64,000 bases of DNA from Chloroflexota bacterium (GCA_026389845.1 JAPLHB010000109.1:95802-159801), one strand, 5' to 3'; counted from the first letter of the stretch, positions 25,487-35,165 are shown. Notes: a model not told the origin generated them from the letters alone. Numbers and translations: made by a program.

Positions 25487-26851
25487 ATGCATCTGGCTCC
25501 CACCCTCCCCCAACGCGTCCGCCTGGGCCTCTTCGATTCTGATGCCCGCCGCGTGCTGGCGCTGGCGTTGCCGGCCGTCGGCGAGCAACTGCTCAACATG
25601 ACCATCGGCCTGGCCGATACCTTCATGGTGGGCCACCTGGGCGCGGAGGCAGTAGCGGCCGTGGGACTGGCGAACCAGGCCGTCCTGCTCGTGACCACCT
25701 TCTTCGCCGCGGTCGCGACGGGCGTGACCGCGCTCGTCGCCCGGCACACGGGCGCGGCCGAGGGCGATCGGGCGAACGGCATCACCCACCAGGGTTACTT
25801 GCTGGGGGCGGCGCTGGGCGTGGCGATGACGGCGCTCGGCCTGGCCCTGGCGACGCCGACGATGCACGTGCTGCAGGCCCCGGTCGAAGTGGTGGCGCCG
25901 GGCGCCAACTACCTGAGCATTGTGGCCGTCACCTTTCTGCTGGCTTCCTGGATGTTTATCGGAAACGCGGCGTTGCGCGGCTCCGGCGACACGCGCTCGC
26001 CCATGCTGATCATGCTGGCGGTCAACGTCGTCAATATCATCGTGGCCTACGCGTACATCTACGGCCTGGGGCCACTGCCGGCGCTCGGCGTGGCCGGATC
26101 CGCCATCGGCGCGGCAACCGGCCGCGGCGCGGGCGGGCTGATCGTCACTTATCTCCTCTGGCGCGGCCGGGCGGGATTGCGCCTGCGCCTGCGCCATCTA
26201 CTGCCCGATGGGGCGCAGATCAAGCGCATCCTCAACATCGGCCTGCCGGCCGGCGCCGAGCAGTTGCTCATGCGCTTCGCGATGACCGCGTACACGATGA
26301 CCGTGGCGACGCTGGGCACGCAGGCGTTCGCCGCGCACCAACTGGCGCTGCAAGGAGAGTCGCTTTCGTATATGCCCGGCTTCGGGTTCGCCGTGGCCGC
26401 CACCACGCTCGTAGGACAGGACCTCGGCGCGGGCAATCCCGCACGGGCCAGGGCCGATGCGTACCTGGCGAGCCGCCTGGCCGCGATCGTGATGACGGCC
26501 ATGGGTGTGCTCTTCTTCGTCTTCCCTGCCCAAATCATGGGCGTCTTCATCAATGACCCCGAGGTGATCCGCCTGGGCATCTGGCCGCTGCGGCTGGTGG
26601 CCTTTTCGCAGCCGGCCCTGGCGTTGGTAATGGTGCTGTCAGGCGCACTGCGCGGCGCGGGGGATACGCGCGCGACCCTGGCGATCACCGGAAGTAGCCT
26701 CTGGCTGGTCCGCCTGCCGCTGGCGCTGCTGCTGGTCGGTCCGTTCGGCCTGGTCGGCGCGTGGATCGCGATGGGCGTAGACCTGAACCTGCGCGGCCTG
26801 GGGATGTGGCTGCGGTTTCGCAGCAGCAAGTGGGCGCGGCTGAAAGTGTAG
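25487..26851 (+). CDS. MATE family efflux transporter, 454 aa
   Basis: This is an inner-membrane cation-coupled multidrug exporter of the MATE (DinF/NorM-like) family with about 12 hydrophobic segments arranged as two similar halves. Characteristic strings are the opening RRVLALALPAVGEQLLNMTI and ADTFMVGHLG in the first half, and LNIGLPAGAEQLLMRF in the second. The second half also has FAVAATTLVGQDLGAGNP, typical of the family. The ATG at 25487 is preceded by a weak GAAGGA. It is divergent from the cytochrome gene and transcribed alone. The substrate cannot be told from sequence. Confidence 0.92.
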   Translation: MHLAPTLPQRVRLGLFDSDARRVLALALPAVGEQLLNMTIGLADTFMVGHLGAEAVAAVGLANQAVLLVTTFFAAVATGVTALVARHTGAAEGDRANGITHQGYLLGAALGVAMTALGLALATPTMHVLQAPVEVVAPGANYLSIVAVTFLLASWMFIGNAALRGSGDTRSPMLIMLAVNVVNIIVAYAYIYGLGPLPALGVAGSAIGAATGRGAGGLIVTYLLWRGRAGLRLRLRHLLPDGAQIKRILNIGLPAGAEQLLMRFAMTAYTMTVATLGTQAFAAHQLALQGESLSYMPGFGFAVAATTLVGQDLGAGNPARARADAYLASRLAAIVMTAMGVLFFVFPAQIMGVFINDPEVIRLGIWPLRLVAFSQPALALVMVLSGALRGAGDTRATLAITGSSLWLVRLPLALLLVGPFGLVGAWIAMGVDLNLRGLGMWLRFRSSKWARLKV

Positions 26852-26875
26852 GGAAACATAAAACGAAAAGCGTAA

Positions 26876-26931
26876 CCCGCAAACTGCAAACTGCAAATCG
26901 CACCACGCACCACGCACCACGCACCACGCCG
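26876..26931. repeat. Tandem arrays CAAACTG and CACCACG
   Basis: Units of AACTGCA and then four CACCACG/CGCACCA units fill the gap between the MATE gene and mreB. They are of the same period-7 type as other arrays in the window. Confidence 0.8.
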
Positions 26932-26959
26932 AAGGCCGGAGGCGCGTTGCGCAGCCGTT

Positions 26960-26989
26960 TTTGCACGGTGGTTGTGTTTGACGTATAAT
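26960..26989 (+). promoter_or_regulatory. Promoter of mreB
   Basis: TTTGCA (26960-26965), an 18-bp spacer and a perfect TATAAT (26984-26989) lie 66 bases before the mreB ATG, which has AGGAG upstream. Confidence 0.7.
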
Positions 26990-27055
26990 CATCTCAGCAT
27001 TCCAGGCGCGACGCGCTTCCGATAGTACGCCGCACCTTCCGACGCAGGAGCGACT

Positions 27056-28060
27056 ATGTTCGAACGACTGATCGGCATTGACCTGGGCACCGTGAACGTC
27101 CTGGTGTATGTCAGTGGCCGTGGCATTATTCTGCGCGAACCCTCAGTGGTGGCGATTTCCACGCGGGACAACAAGATCGTGGCGGTGGGCCAGGAGGCCC
27201 GCGACATGCTGGGCCGCTCGCCGGAGAGCATCGAGGTGGCCCGGCCGATGCGCGAGGGGGTCATCGCCGATTACGTGGTCACCGAGGCTATGCTACGCTA
27301 TTTCATCCGCAAAGTGATCGGCCGCAACCCTCTCTTCAAGCCGCGCGTGATGATCAGCACGCCGAAGGGCGTCACCAGCGTCGAAAGCCGCGCGGTGCAC
27401 GACGCGGCGATGCAGGCGGGGGCGAAAGAGGCTTACCTGATCCCCGAACCGTTGGCCGCGGCCTACGGCGCGGGGCTGCCGATCGGCACGCCGACCGGCA
27501 ACATGGTGGTGGACATCGGCGGCGGGACGACCGAGGCGGCCGTGGTCTCGATGAACGACATCGTGGTGTGGAGCAGCGTGCGCGTGGGCGGCATCCGCAC
27601 CGACGAGGCGATCATGGGCTACGTGCGCAAGAAGTACAACCTGATCATCGGCGAGCAAACCGCAGAGGAAATCAAGATCCAGATCGGCAGCGCGCTGCCG
27701 CTGGCCGAGGAGCTGACGATGGAGGTGCGCGGACGTGACCAGGTGGCCGGTCTGCCCAAAACGATCACCCTCTCGTCCGGCGAGATCACCGAGGCTATCG
27801 CCGAGCCGCTGGGCGCGATCACCAGCGTGGTCAAACAGACGTTGGAGAAGACCCCGCCCGAGCTGGCCGCCGACATCATTGATCGCGGCATGGTGCTCAG
27901 CGGCGGCGGCGCGCTGCTCCGCAACATGGATCGGCTGATGACCAAAGAGACCGGCGTCCCCTGCTTCGTGGCCGAGCATCCCCTGGCCTGCGTGGCGTTG
28001 GGCGCGGGCAAGGCGTTGGAGAACTACGAGATCATGCGGCGCAGCTTGCCCCAAGTATAA
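27056..28060 (+). CDS. mreB: MreB/Mbl rod-shape actin homologue, 334 aa
   Basis: This is the bacterial actin that organises lateral wall synthesis at the inner face of the membrane. Visible actin-fold elements are the phosphate-1 loop [13 protein letters not shown] (4-16), [15 protein letters not shown] in the connect region, [14 protein letters not shown], the phosphate-2 loop [16 protein letters not shown] and the adenosine segment [13 protein letters not shown]. The length matches the family. It is not followed by mreC or mreD here; the downstream region is a large repeat element, so it is a single-gene unit with its own promoter. It probably works with peptidoglycan synthases such as the class A PBP at the right end of the window. 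Confidence 0.95.
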   Translation: MFERLIGIDLGTVNVLVYVSGRGIILREPSVVAISTRDNKIVAVGQEARDMLGRSPESIEVARPMREGVIADYVVTEAMLRYFIRKVIGRNPLFKPRVMISTPKGVTSVESRAVHDAAMQAGAKEAYLIPEPLAAAYGAGLPIGTPTGNMVVDIGGGTTEAAVVSMNDIVVWSSVRVGGIRTDEAIMGYVRKKYNLIIGEQTAEEIKIQIGSALPLAEELTMEVRGRDQVAGLPKTITLSSGEITEAIAEPLGAITSVVKQTLEKTPPELAADIIDRGMVLSGGGALLRNMDRLMTKETGVPCFVAEHPLACVALGAGKALENYEIMRRSLPQV

Positions 28061-28069
28061 ATGCCGGCC

Positions 28070-28112
28070 TCAGAGATTAGAGATTGGGTCCCCAATCTCT
28101 AATCTCTAATCG
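28070..28112. repeat. Inverted AGAGATTAGAGATTGGG / CCCAATCTCTAATCTCT repeat
   Basis: An exact fold-back of AGATTAGAGATTGGG around GTC-type centre bases lies just after mreB. It could act as the mreB terminator. A sister copy is at 30057-30121. Confidence 0.75.
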
Positions 28113-28119
28113 CAATACC

Positions 28120-28315
28120 GCAAAACTCGCTATTGTCACCCTGAGCGGGTCGGCCCCGTGAAGTGCGTTGCGGCGAGAATCCAGCGAAGGGTCTCGTTGC
28201 GGCAAGGAGAGCTTGTCCTGAGCGCAGCGAACGGATTCTTCGCTGGTGTCACGCCGTAACAAGAGTTCAGGGATAGACCCGCTCAGAATGACAGGCAGCA
28301 GATAGCGAGTTTTGC
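28120..28315. repeat. Large inverted-repeat element, copy 2 (with outer arms)
   Basis: The outer arms GCAAAACTCGCTA (28120-28132) and TAGCGAGTTTTGC (28303-28315) are perfect inverted repeats. Inside are TGTCACCCTGAGCGGGTC and GACCCGCTCAGAATGACA, then inner CCAGCGAAG/CTTCGCTGG arms, and a nested CTGAGCGCAGCGAACG block. It fills the convergent gap between mreB and the adenine deaminase gene. Confidence 0.9.
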
Positions 28316-28332
28316 TCCATTGCCTCTAATCT

Positions 28333-30042
28333 CTACTCCGCCCACAACGGCACGAACTTAAACTGATCCACGTCCACCAACCCCTGATCGGTCAGCTTCA
28401 AGTGCGGGATCACCTCCAGCGCGAGGAAACTGAGAACCATGAAGGGGTCGTGGAGGCCGGAGCCAAGGGTGCGGGCTGCGCCGGTCACTTCGTCCAGCAC
28501 ACGACGCACCTCGGCGATCGGCTTGTTGGACATCAACCCGGCCACAGGCAGCGGCAGGCGGGCGAGGATGCGCACGCCGTCGGCCACGGCCAGCCCCCCG
28601 CCCATGTCGGCCACTGCGCCGACGGCCGTGCTCAGCGAGATATTGTCGGTGCCCGCGACGACCAGGTTGTGGTGGTCGTGCGCGATGGTGGAGGCAATGG
28701 CGCCTCGCCTCAGTCCTAACCCCTGCACAAACCCCTTGCCCATCTGCCCCGTCGCCATATGGCGCTCGATCACGGCCATCTTGAGGATGTCCCGTTCGAT
28801 ATCAGGAACGGCAAAGCCCGAAGCCGTGGGAATCTCCAGCATGCGGTCTTCGGTGACCAGATGATCGGGCACCGCGCCGATGACGTGGGCGCGCGTGCCC
28901 TCGACGGGGATGGTGAAGTCAACCGTGTGCCAGTTGACGTTCATCGAGCCACGCAGATACGAGGGCCGCTCCGGCAGGTCGAACGGCAGCATCGTCCCAT
29001 CTTCGGCAACCACCAACCCGCTGCGCACCACCATCCGCACGCAGAACTCTTGCGGGTCATCGAACACAATCAGATCCGCGCGGTGGCCGGGGCGGATGCC
29101 GCCGCGGTCATAGAGGCGGAACCACTCGGCGGTATTGAGGGTCGCCATGCGGATCGCCGTGACCAGGTCCACCCCACTGCGGACGGCCGTCCGCACCAGG
29201 TGATCCACGCTGCCCTCGTCCAGCAGATCGCCCGGGTGGCGGTCGTCGGTACAGAAGCAGATACGGCGGGCGTTGTCGGCCGTGAGCATCGGCAGCAACG
29301 CGGCCAGGTTGTGGGCGTTGGTCGCCTCGCGGATCAGGATGTACATGCCCAGCCGCAGCTTCTCCAACGCTTCGTCCACGGTGGTGCACTCGTGATCCGA
29401 GCCGATGCCCGCGGTCAGGTAGGCGTTGAGCGCCTTGCCGGTGAGGCCGGGCGCGTGGCCGTCGAGCACGCGCGTCTTGAAGGCGTCAATCTTTTCCAGC
29501 GTGTTCGGGTCGCCGTTAAGGACGCCAGGGTAGTTCATCATCTCCCCCAGACCCAGCACCCAGCGGTCGTTCTGAAGCGCGGCGATGTCTTTCGCTTCCA
29601 GGTAGGCGCCGGCTGTCGCCATGTGCGTCGCGGGGACGCAGGAAGGCACCATGACGAACATGCTGAGCTGGCCGTACTTGGCCTGGTCGAACATGTAGCG
29701 GATACCGTCCAGGCCGAGCACGTTGGTGATCTCGTGCGGGTCGGCGATGACCGAGGTGACGCCCTTGGGCACCACGGCCTGGGCAAATTGGCGCACGCCG
29801 ACCATCGAGCTTTCGATGTGGACGTGCGCATCAATCAGGCCGGGGGCCAGATAGCTGCCCTGCAAGTCAATCTCCCGTTGCCCCGCGTAGCCGGGGCCGA
29901 GGCCGACGATCCGAGCGTTGTAGATCGCCACGTCGGTGGGGTAGATCTCGCCGGAATAGACGTTGACCAGCCTGGCGTTGCGCAGCACCAGGTCAGCCGG
30001 CGCATCGCCACGCGCCACGCGTAACATGTCGTTGAGTTCCAT
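28333..30042 (-). CDS. ade: Adenine deaminase, 569 aa
   Basis: This is a cytoplasmic amidohydrolase converting adenine to hypoxanthine and ammonia in purine salvage. The ATG at 30042 follows AGGAGG by five bases. The metal motif APGLIDAHVHIESSM, VIADPHEI, LDGHAPGL, the FCTDDRHPGDLL segment and HDHHNLVVAGTD are typical of the AdeC family. The length is normal for the family (about 570-600). It is divergently placed from a BMP-type purine/nucleoside importer, which fits a salvage role. A TATAAT (30130-30135) on the minus strand could be its -10 box, but the -35 is weak. Function is assigned with good confidence; some family members act on other adenine derivatives. Confidence 0.94.
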   Translation of the reverse strand: MELNDMLRVARGDAPADLVLRNARLVNVYSGEIYPTDVAIYNARIVGLGPGYAGQREIDLQGSYLAPGLIDAHVHIESSMVGVRQFAQAVVPKGVTSVIADPHEITNVLGLDGIRYMFDQAKYGQLSMFVMVPSCVPATHMATAGAYLEAKDIAALQNDRWVLGLGEMMNYPGVLNGDPNTLEKIDAFKTRVLDGHAPGLTGKALNAYLTAGIGSDHECTTVDEALEKLRLGMYILIREATNAHNLAALLPMLTADNARRICFCTDDRHPGDLLDEGSVDHLVRTAVRSGVDLVTAIRMATLNTAEWFRLYDRGGIRPGHRADLIVFDDPQEFCVRMVVRSGLVVAEDGTMLPFDLPERPSYLRGSMNVNWHTVDFTIPVEGTRAHVIGAVPDHLVTEDRMLEIPTASGFAVPDIERDILKMAVIERHMATGQMGKGFVQGLGLRRGAIASTIAHDHHNLVVAGTDNISLSTAVGAVADMGGGLAVADGVRILARLPLPVAGLMSNKPIAEVRRVLDEVTGAARTLGSGLHDPFMVLSFLALEVIPHLKLTDQGLVDVDQFKFVPLWAE

Positions 30043-30056
30043 GTGTCCTCCTCGCG

Positions 30057-30121
30057 TTAGAGATTGGAGATTAGAGGTTGGATGCCAGATGCTTCCAATC
30101 TCCAATCTCCAACCTCCAAGT
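30057..30121. repeat. Inverted GAGATTGGAGATT / AATCTCCAATCTCC repeat
   Basis: Repeated GAGATTAGAG-type units in one orientation are followed by the complement about 25 bases later. It sits in the 5' leader of ade and can fold into a long hairpin upstream of its ribosome binding site. Confidence 0.75.
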
Positions 30122-30174
30122 TGTAGCCGATTATACCACATCCGCCGCGCGTTGCGCAGACATGATGCGAGTCA

Positions 30175-30204
30175 TTTGCATGGAAGCCTGGATGGGGGTA
30201 AAAT
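30175..30204 (+). promoter_or_regulatory. Promoter of the BMP importer operon
   Basis: TTTGCA (30175-30180), an 18-bp spacer and TAAAAT (30199-30204), about 60 bases ahead of the lipoprotein ATG. The pattern matches the mreB promoter. Confidence 0.6.
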
Positions 30205-30264
30205 CAAGGTGGTCTTCGGCATGTTCGTTCGCATCCACAATATCCACATTCAAGGAGGAGTAAG

Positions 30265-31548
30265 ATGTTCCGCACCAAAGTCTGGGGCGTGATCGCCCTG
30301 CTGGTCGTTCTCTCGATGGTCGTCGGCGCGTGCGCGCCGGCGGCCGCGCCCACGGCTATACCGACCACGGCGCCGACTGCCCCCACACAGGCTGCCCCGG
30401 CGAAGGCAACCGAGCCGGCCAAGCCTGCAGCCGGCGGCGAATTCACCTTTGGCGTCGTTTTGGTTGGCCCCTACAACGACCACGGCTGGAGCGAAGCCCA
30501 CTACGCGGCCGGCAAGTACGCTGAGGCCAAGATCCCCGGCGCCAAGATGATCTACGTGGACAACCTGAATGCCGGCGCCAAGCCCGGCGTGACGGTACCC
30601 CAGGTGGTGGACGACCTGATCTCCAAGGGCGCCAAGTTGATCCTGACCACATCTGACGATTTCAAAGATGGTACCCTCGAGGCCGCTACCAAGAACGCCA
30701 AGGTGCCGCTCATCAACGTCTCCGGCGACCACGCCTGGAAGCAGGGCAAGGACTTCAAAGGCCCGGCCAACCTGAGCAACTTCATGGGCCGCATGGAGTA
30801 CGGCAAGATGCTCGCCGGCTGCGCGGCCGCGCTAACCAGCCAGACCGGCAAGATCGGCTATCTTGGCCCGCTGATCAATGATGAGACCCGCCGCCTGGCC
30901 GCCTCCGCCTACCTGGGCGCCAGGTACTGCTGGACGACCTATGCCAAGAAGAACGCAGCCGACCTGAAGTTCAAGGTGTCCTGGATCGGCTTCTGGTTCA
31001 ATATCCCCGGCCAGACCCTCGATCCGACCAAGGTTGCGGATGACTTCTACAACAGTGGCTACGACGTCGTGCTCTCCGGCATTGACACCACCGAGGCGTT
31101 GGTGGAGGCCGGCAAGATGAGCAAGGCCGGCAAGAAGGTGTGGGCCGTGCAGTACGACTACAAGGATGGCTGCAAGGAGGCCCCCGATGTCTGCCTGGGC
31201 GTGCCGTACTTCAACTGGGGGCCGGACTACGTCAAAGCCATCAAGCTGGTGCAGGATGGCAAGTATGCCCAGTACTTCGAGTGGAACGGCCCGGACTGGA
31301 AAGATATCAACAATCCTGACACCAGCGCGGTGGGCTTCGTAAAGGGGCCAGCCTTGAGTAAGGAGGCCGCGGCCAATGTAGATGACTTCACCAAGAAGCT
31401 GGGCGATGGCTCCGTCAATCTGTTCAAAGGGCCACTCAACTTCCAGGATGGCTCGGTTTACTTGAAGGCCAGTGAAACGGCCACTGATCTGCAAATCTGG
31501 TATCTGCCACAACTGCTGGAAGGCATGGAAGGTCCCAGCAAGTCATAA
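30265..31548 (+). CDS. BMP family ABC transporter substrate-binding lipoprotein, 427 aa
   Basis: This is the exported solute receptor of a purine/nucleoside-type ABC importer. The lipobox is MVVGAC (Cys23), followed by a Pro/Thr/Ala tether and the BMP (basic membrane protein/Med) fold: FGVVLVGPYNDHGWSEAHY, KMIYVDNLN, LILTTSDDFKDGTLEAATKN, GKIGYLGP and GYDVVLSGIDTTEAL. The ATG follows GGAGGAG. Downstream lie one ATPase and two permeases in the order expected for BmpA/NupA systems. The adjacent divergent adenine deaminase gene points to purines or purine nucleosides as the cargo, although the ligand residues were not checked. Confidence 0.9.
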   Translation: MFRTKVWGVIALLVVLSMVVGACAPAAAPTAIPTTAPTAPTQAAPAKATEPAKPAAGGEFTFGVVLVGPYNDHGWSEAHYAAGKYAEAKIPGAKMIYVDNLNAGAKPGVTVPQVVDDLISKGAKLILTTSDDFKDGTLEAATKNAKVPLINVSGDHAWKQGKDFKGPANLSNFMGRMEYGKMLAGCAAALTSQTGKIGYLGPLINDETRRLAASAYLGARYCWTTYAKKNAADLKFKVSWIGFWFNIPGQTLDPTKVADDFYNSGYDVVLSGIDTTEALVEAGKMSKAGKKVWAVQYDYKDGCKEAPDVCLGVPYFNWGPDYVKAIKLVQDGKYAQYFEWNGPDWKDINNPDTSAVGFVKGPALSKEAAANVDDFTKKLGDGSVNLFKGPLNFQDGSVYLKASETATDLQIWYLPQLLEGMEGPSKS

Positions 31549-31556
31549 CCTCCTCA

Positions 31557-31590
31557 CCCCACCCTCTCTCCTGCGGGAGAGAGGGTGGGG
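31557..31590. repeat. Hairpin CCCCACCCTCTCTCC / GGAGAGAGGGTGGGG
   Basis: A perfect 15-bp stem lies just after the lipoprotein stop codon. It may reduce transcription into the ATPase and permease genes, so that the receptor is made in excess. It is the same type of palindrome as the one inside the ABC-F gene. Confidence 0.8.
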
Positions 31591-31653
31591 TTACCCTGCG
31601 CGGATTGATTCCATGTCGCCCGCTGCAATGCAAAACCAGCACAGAGTCGCCTC

Positions 31654-33153
31654 ATGAAAATCGAACTCCGTGACATTCACAAGCACTTCGGAAGCCTGCG
31701 CGCCAATGATGGGGTGACATTGAGCGTGGCGCCGGGCACTATTCACGGTCTGTTGGGCGAAAATGGCGCGGGCAAGAGCACGCTGATGAAGATCCTCAAT
31801 GGCTTCATCGCGGCCGACAGTGGCGAGATTCTCCTCGACGGCAAGCCGGTGACCATGACCTCTCCCGCCCAGGCAGTGACACGCGGCGTAGGCATGTTGT
31901 ACCAGGACCCGCTCGACTTTTCAGCGTTGACCGTGCTGGACAACTTCGTGTTGGGCAGCCCTGGCGGCTTGGTGCCCGATCGTGGCCGGGCTCGGCGCGA
32001 GCTGCGCGAGTTGTTGAACCGATTCGACTTCACCCTTGACCCGGACACCCACGTCTCCGACCTGAGCATCGGCGAGCGGCAGCAACTGGAGATTTCCCGC
32101 CTGCTGTGGCTCGGCGCACGCACCCTGGTGTTGGACGAGCCGACTACGGCCATTTCAGCCCAACAACGAGACAAACTGTTCGCCACCTTGCGCAAGCTCG
32201 CCCAGGAAGGCATGTCGGTCATCTTCGTCTCACATAAGCTGGAGGAGGTCGAGGCGTTGTGCGACGAGGTGACGGTGCTCAACCGCGGTCGGGTGACAGG
32301 CCAGGCGCGTCAGCCCTATGCCACCGATAAACTTGTGCAGATGATGTTCGGCCAGAACATCCCGCGGCTCAAACGGCAGCCGCAACCTGTGCAAGCCGGC
32401 GGCCCGCAGGTGCAACTGGATCGCGTGACGGTCAGCGATTGGCGATTAGAGCTGCAGGACCTTCGTCTCGACATTTTGCCCGGCGAGGTGATCGGCCTGG
32501 CGGGGCTGGAGGGCAGCGGCCAATTACTATTGCTGCAAACCTGCTGCGGGCTGCGCGCACCTTCCGCAGGCCGGGTGCGTCTGGCCGGCGTGGATATGAC
32601 CGGCCAATCCTACCACCGGCTCCAAAAAGTGGGCGTGGCCTACATGCCCGCGGGCCGGCTGGAAGAGGGGCTGATCGCGGGCATGACGCTGACCGAGCAT
32701 GTGGCACTGGCTGAGCACAAAGGGAGCTTCTTTGTAAACTGGTCCGGCGCAGCCGGTTCCACAGCCAAGAGCGTCGAGCACTTTCACATTAAGGGCCGGC
32801 CGGCGTCCCGGATCGAAGAGCTTTCGGGCGGCAACCAGCAGCGCACCCTACTGGCCTTGCTTCCGCCGCAACTCAAGCTGCTGCTGATGGAACATCCCAC
32901 GCGCGGCTTAGACATCGAGTCCGTCGAATACATCTGGAAGTTGCTACTGGAACGCACGAAGCAGGGCACGGCCATCATCTTCCTCTCTTCTGACCTGGAA
33001 GAGTTGCTCGATCGCAGCGACCGCATCCTGGTCTTTTTTGGCGGCCAAGTGGCGGCGCCGCTGGATGCTCGACGGGTCAACGTGGAGCAGTTGGGGGAGT
33101 TGATTGGGGGCAAGGGGTTCACCGAGGGAGGTGCGCATGAGCCGCACAACTGA
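31654..33153 (+). CDS. Nucleoside/purine ABC importer ATP-binding protein, 499 aa
   Basis: This is the tandem ATPase of a BMP-type (RbsA-like) importer. The first nucleotide-binding domain is complete: GENGAGKST, LSIGERQQLEISRLL and TLVLDEPTTAIS. The second has a degenerate Walker A (GLEGSGQLLLLQ), a good signature LSGGNQQRTLLAL, and EHPTRGLD in place of the usual DEPTRGLD, so its Walker B glutamate region is altered. Such an asymmetric pair is usual in this family. It overlaps the first permease gene by 17 bases, so they are probably translationally coupled. Confidence 0.92.
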   Translation: MKIELRDIHKHFGSLRANDGVTLSVAPGTIHGLLGENGAGKSTLMKILNGFIAADSGEILLDGKPVTMTSPAQAVTRGVGMLYQDPLDFSALTVLDNFVLGSPGGLVPDRGRARRELRELLNRFDFTLDPDTHVSDLSIGERQQLEISRLLWLGARTLVLDEPTTAISAQQRDKLFATLRKLAQEGMSVIFVSHKLEEVEALCDEVTVLNRGRVTGQARQPYATDKLVQMMFGQNIPRLKRQPQPVQAGGPQVQLDRVTVSDWRLELQDLRLDILPGEVIGLAGLEGSGQLLLLQTCCGLRAPSAGRVRLAGVDMTGQSYHRLQKVGVAYMPAGRLEEGLIAGMTLTEHVALAEHKGSFFVNWSGAAGSTAKSVEHFHIKGRPASRIEELSGGNQQRTLLALLPPQLKLLLMEHPTRGLDIESVEYIWKLLLERTKQGTAIIFLSSDLEELLDRSDRILVFFGGQVAAPLDARRVNVEQLGELIGGKGFTEGGAHEPHN

Positions 33154-34177
33154 CTGGGCGTTGCGAATGGCTGGCATCCTGGCTGCGTTCCTCCTTGTTG
33201 CGTTGATCATGGTTGGGCTGGGCGCATCCCCGCTCCAGGCGTTCCGGCTCATCTGGGATGGGGCTGTCGGCTCACCTGCGAAGGTGGGCTATGTGCTGAC
33301 GGCCTGGGTGCCCATGCTGTTGTGCTGCGCTGGCCTGCTCATCACTTTCGCGGCCGGGCTGTGGAATATCGGCATCGAGGGCCAGATCATCCTAGGCGCC
33401 ATTTTCGCCACCGGCGTCATGCGGGCGCCACAGAATTCACTGCCGCCGGTCCTGGTGCTGATCTTGGCCCTGTTGGCTGCGGTTGTGGGAGGCAGCCTAT
33501 GGGCGCTGTTGGCCGGTGTGCTCAAGCTCTATGGCCAAGTGAACGAAATCTTCGGCGGGCTGGGATTGAACTTCATCGCCGGTAGTCTGACCGTCTACTT
33601 GGTACTGGGGCCGTGGAAGCGGCCGGGCATCGGCTCCACCAGCGGCACGCAGCCGTTTCCACCGTCGTTGTGGCTGCCGCCCGCCATCCAAGGCGTCAAC
33701 GTCAGCCTGGTCGAGCTTCTCTTGGGCCTTGCCGCGATCTTCCTGATTTACATCGCGCTGCGTGGCACCTATTTCGGGTTGCGGCTGAAGGCCATCGGCA
33801 AGAACATGCGCTCGGCCTTCCTGCTGGGTGTGCCCACCGACCGCCATATGCTGGCTGCCTTCGTGCTGTGCGGCGTACTGGCAGGGATGGCAGGCTGGAC
33901 GTTGGTCGCTGGCACCAGCTCGCGTCACCAACTCTTCCCGCTGATTTCCGGGGGCTATGGCTTCCTGGCGATCCTGGTCGTGCTGCTGGCCAATCTTAAC
34001 GCGATCTGGAGCATCCCGATTTCGCTCTTCTTCGCCGCAATCAGCATGGGCAGCCTCCAGCTGGCGCTGCAGGCCCAACTCGACTCCTCATTGGGCGGTG
34101 TGATTCAGGGCATGTTGGTGTTGGCCGTCCTGATAGTAGGCGGCCTTCGGGCTCGCCTGGTGGGGCGGAGGAGGTGA
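33137..34177 (+). CDS. ABC importer permease 1, 346 aa
   Basis: This is an inner-membrane permease of the BPD_transp_2 (branched-chain/ribose/nucleoside) type. The ATG at 33137 follows GGGAGG and starts inside the ATPase gene. It has about ten hydrophobic segments and family strings such as AGLWNIGIEGQIILGA, NEIFGGLGLNFIAG, and TDRHMLAAFVLCGVLAGMAG. The usual loop after these, SGGYGFLAILVVLLANLNA, is present. It forms the channel with the next gene and takes up the cargo bound by the BMP lipoprotein. The order receptor, ATPase, permease, permease matches NupABC-like systems. Confidence 0.92.
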   Translation: MSRTTDWALRMAGILAAFLLVALIMVGLGASPLQAFRLIWDGAVGSPAKVGYVLTAWVPMLLCCAGLLITFAAGLWNIGIEGQIILGAIFATGVMRAPQNSLPPVLVLILALLAAVVGGSLWALLAGVLKLYGQVNEIFGGLGLNFIAGSLTVYLVLGPWKRPGIGSTSGTQPFPPSLWLPPAIQGVNVSLVELLLGLAAIFLIYIALRGTYFGLRLKAIGKNMRSAFLLGVPTDRHMLAAFVLCGVLAGMAGWTLVAGTSSRHQLFPLISGGYGFLAILVVLLANLNAIWSIPISLFFAAISMGSLQLALQAQLDSSLGGVIQGMLVLAVLIVGGLRARLVGRRR

Positions 34178-34178
34178 G

Positions 34179-35165
34179 ATGGACATCGTCACTCTGATTG
34201 CCGCCGTCGTGGCCGCGTCGCCACCCATCATCTTCGCCGTGATGGGCGAGACGATCACCGAGAAGGCCGGTGTGATCAACCTGTCGTTGGATGGCTCGAT
34301 CCTGATCTCCGCGATGGCCGGTTTCGTTGTCGCCTTGAAAACCGGCAGCGTCGCTTTAGGTTTCGGGGCAGGCATGGCCGTGGGCGCCGCGGTCGCCCTG
34401 CTCATCGCCTTCATCAGCCTGACGCTGAAGCAACCGCAGGTGGCGACCGGCTTCGTGCTCACGCTGCTCTGTCGCGACCTGGCCTATGTGCTGGGCAACC
34501 CGTATGCCCACGTCCCCGGCCCGCAAGTGCCCCACACGCCCATCCCCGGACTGGTGAGCCTGCCGGTGGTTGGGCCGATCCTGTTCAACCAGAATCCGGT
34601 GGTTTACCTGAGTATCCTGGCGATCGTCCTGACCTGGGCCTACGTGTACAAGACGCAGCCCGGCCTCAAGCTGCAAGGGTTGGGCGAAAAGCCCGCAGCG
34701 ACTTTCGTGCGCGGAGTGAACGTGACCCGGATGCGCTACGTCTACACAGCAGTCGGCGGCGCGCTGGTGGGCTTCGGCGGCGCGGCGTTCTCGCTGCTGG
34801 TCAAGCCGGGCTGGGCGCGGCCCTACGGCATCGAAGGTACCGGCTGGATCGCCCTGGCCATCGTGATCTTTGGCAACTGGCAACCCGTTCGTGCAGCCGT
34901 CGGCGCCTACCTCTTCGTCCTATTGCAGATGCTGGCCAACACGCTGCAGAGCGCGCTGCCCAACGTGCCGACCCAGGTTTTCCCCACGTTGCCCTTCCCA
35001 TTGATGATCTTGACCCTGGTGCTGGTGACGCTGGGCAACGCCGAATGGGTCAACCGGGCGCTCAACCGGCTGCCCAAGCGGGTGCGCCAGGCGTTAGTGC
35101 GCACGCTCAAGGCCCTCCAGACCGTGCCGCCGGCGTCGCTGGGAACGGCGTTTAACAAAGAGTAG
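34179..35165 (+). CDS. ABC importer permease 2, 328 aa
   Basis: This is the second membrane subunit of the same importer, starting one base after the first permease's stop codon. It has the typical opening AASPPIIFAVMGETITEKAG followed by VINLSLDGSILISAMAG, and a late YGIEGTGWIALAIVIFGNW segment. Hydrophobicity fits 8-10 membrane segments. It lacks its own strong promoter and belongs to the BMP operon, which ends at the following repeat element. Confidence 0.92.
   Translation: MDIVTLIAAVVAASPPIIFAVMGETITEKAGVINLSLDGSILISAMAGFVVALKTGSVALGFGAGMAVGAAVALLIAFISLTLKQPQVATGFVLTLLCRDLAYVLGNPYAHVPGPQVPHTPIPGLVSLPVVGPILFNQNPVVYLSILAIVLTWAYVYKTQPGLKLQGLGEKPAATFVRGVNVTRMRYVYTAVGGALVGFGGAAFSLLVKPGWARPYGIEGTGWIALAIVIFGNWQPVRAAVGAYLFVLLQMLANTLQSALPNVPTQVFPTLPFPLMILTLVLVTLGNAEWVNRALNRLPKRVRQALVRTLKALQTVPPASLGTAFNKE

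Noticed and set aside
28759..30024. A 421-codon plus-strand frame opposite adenine deaminase
   Set aside because: Antisense shadow with His/Val-rich text; the deaminase reading has full catalytic motifs.
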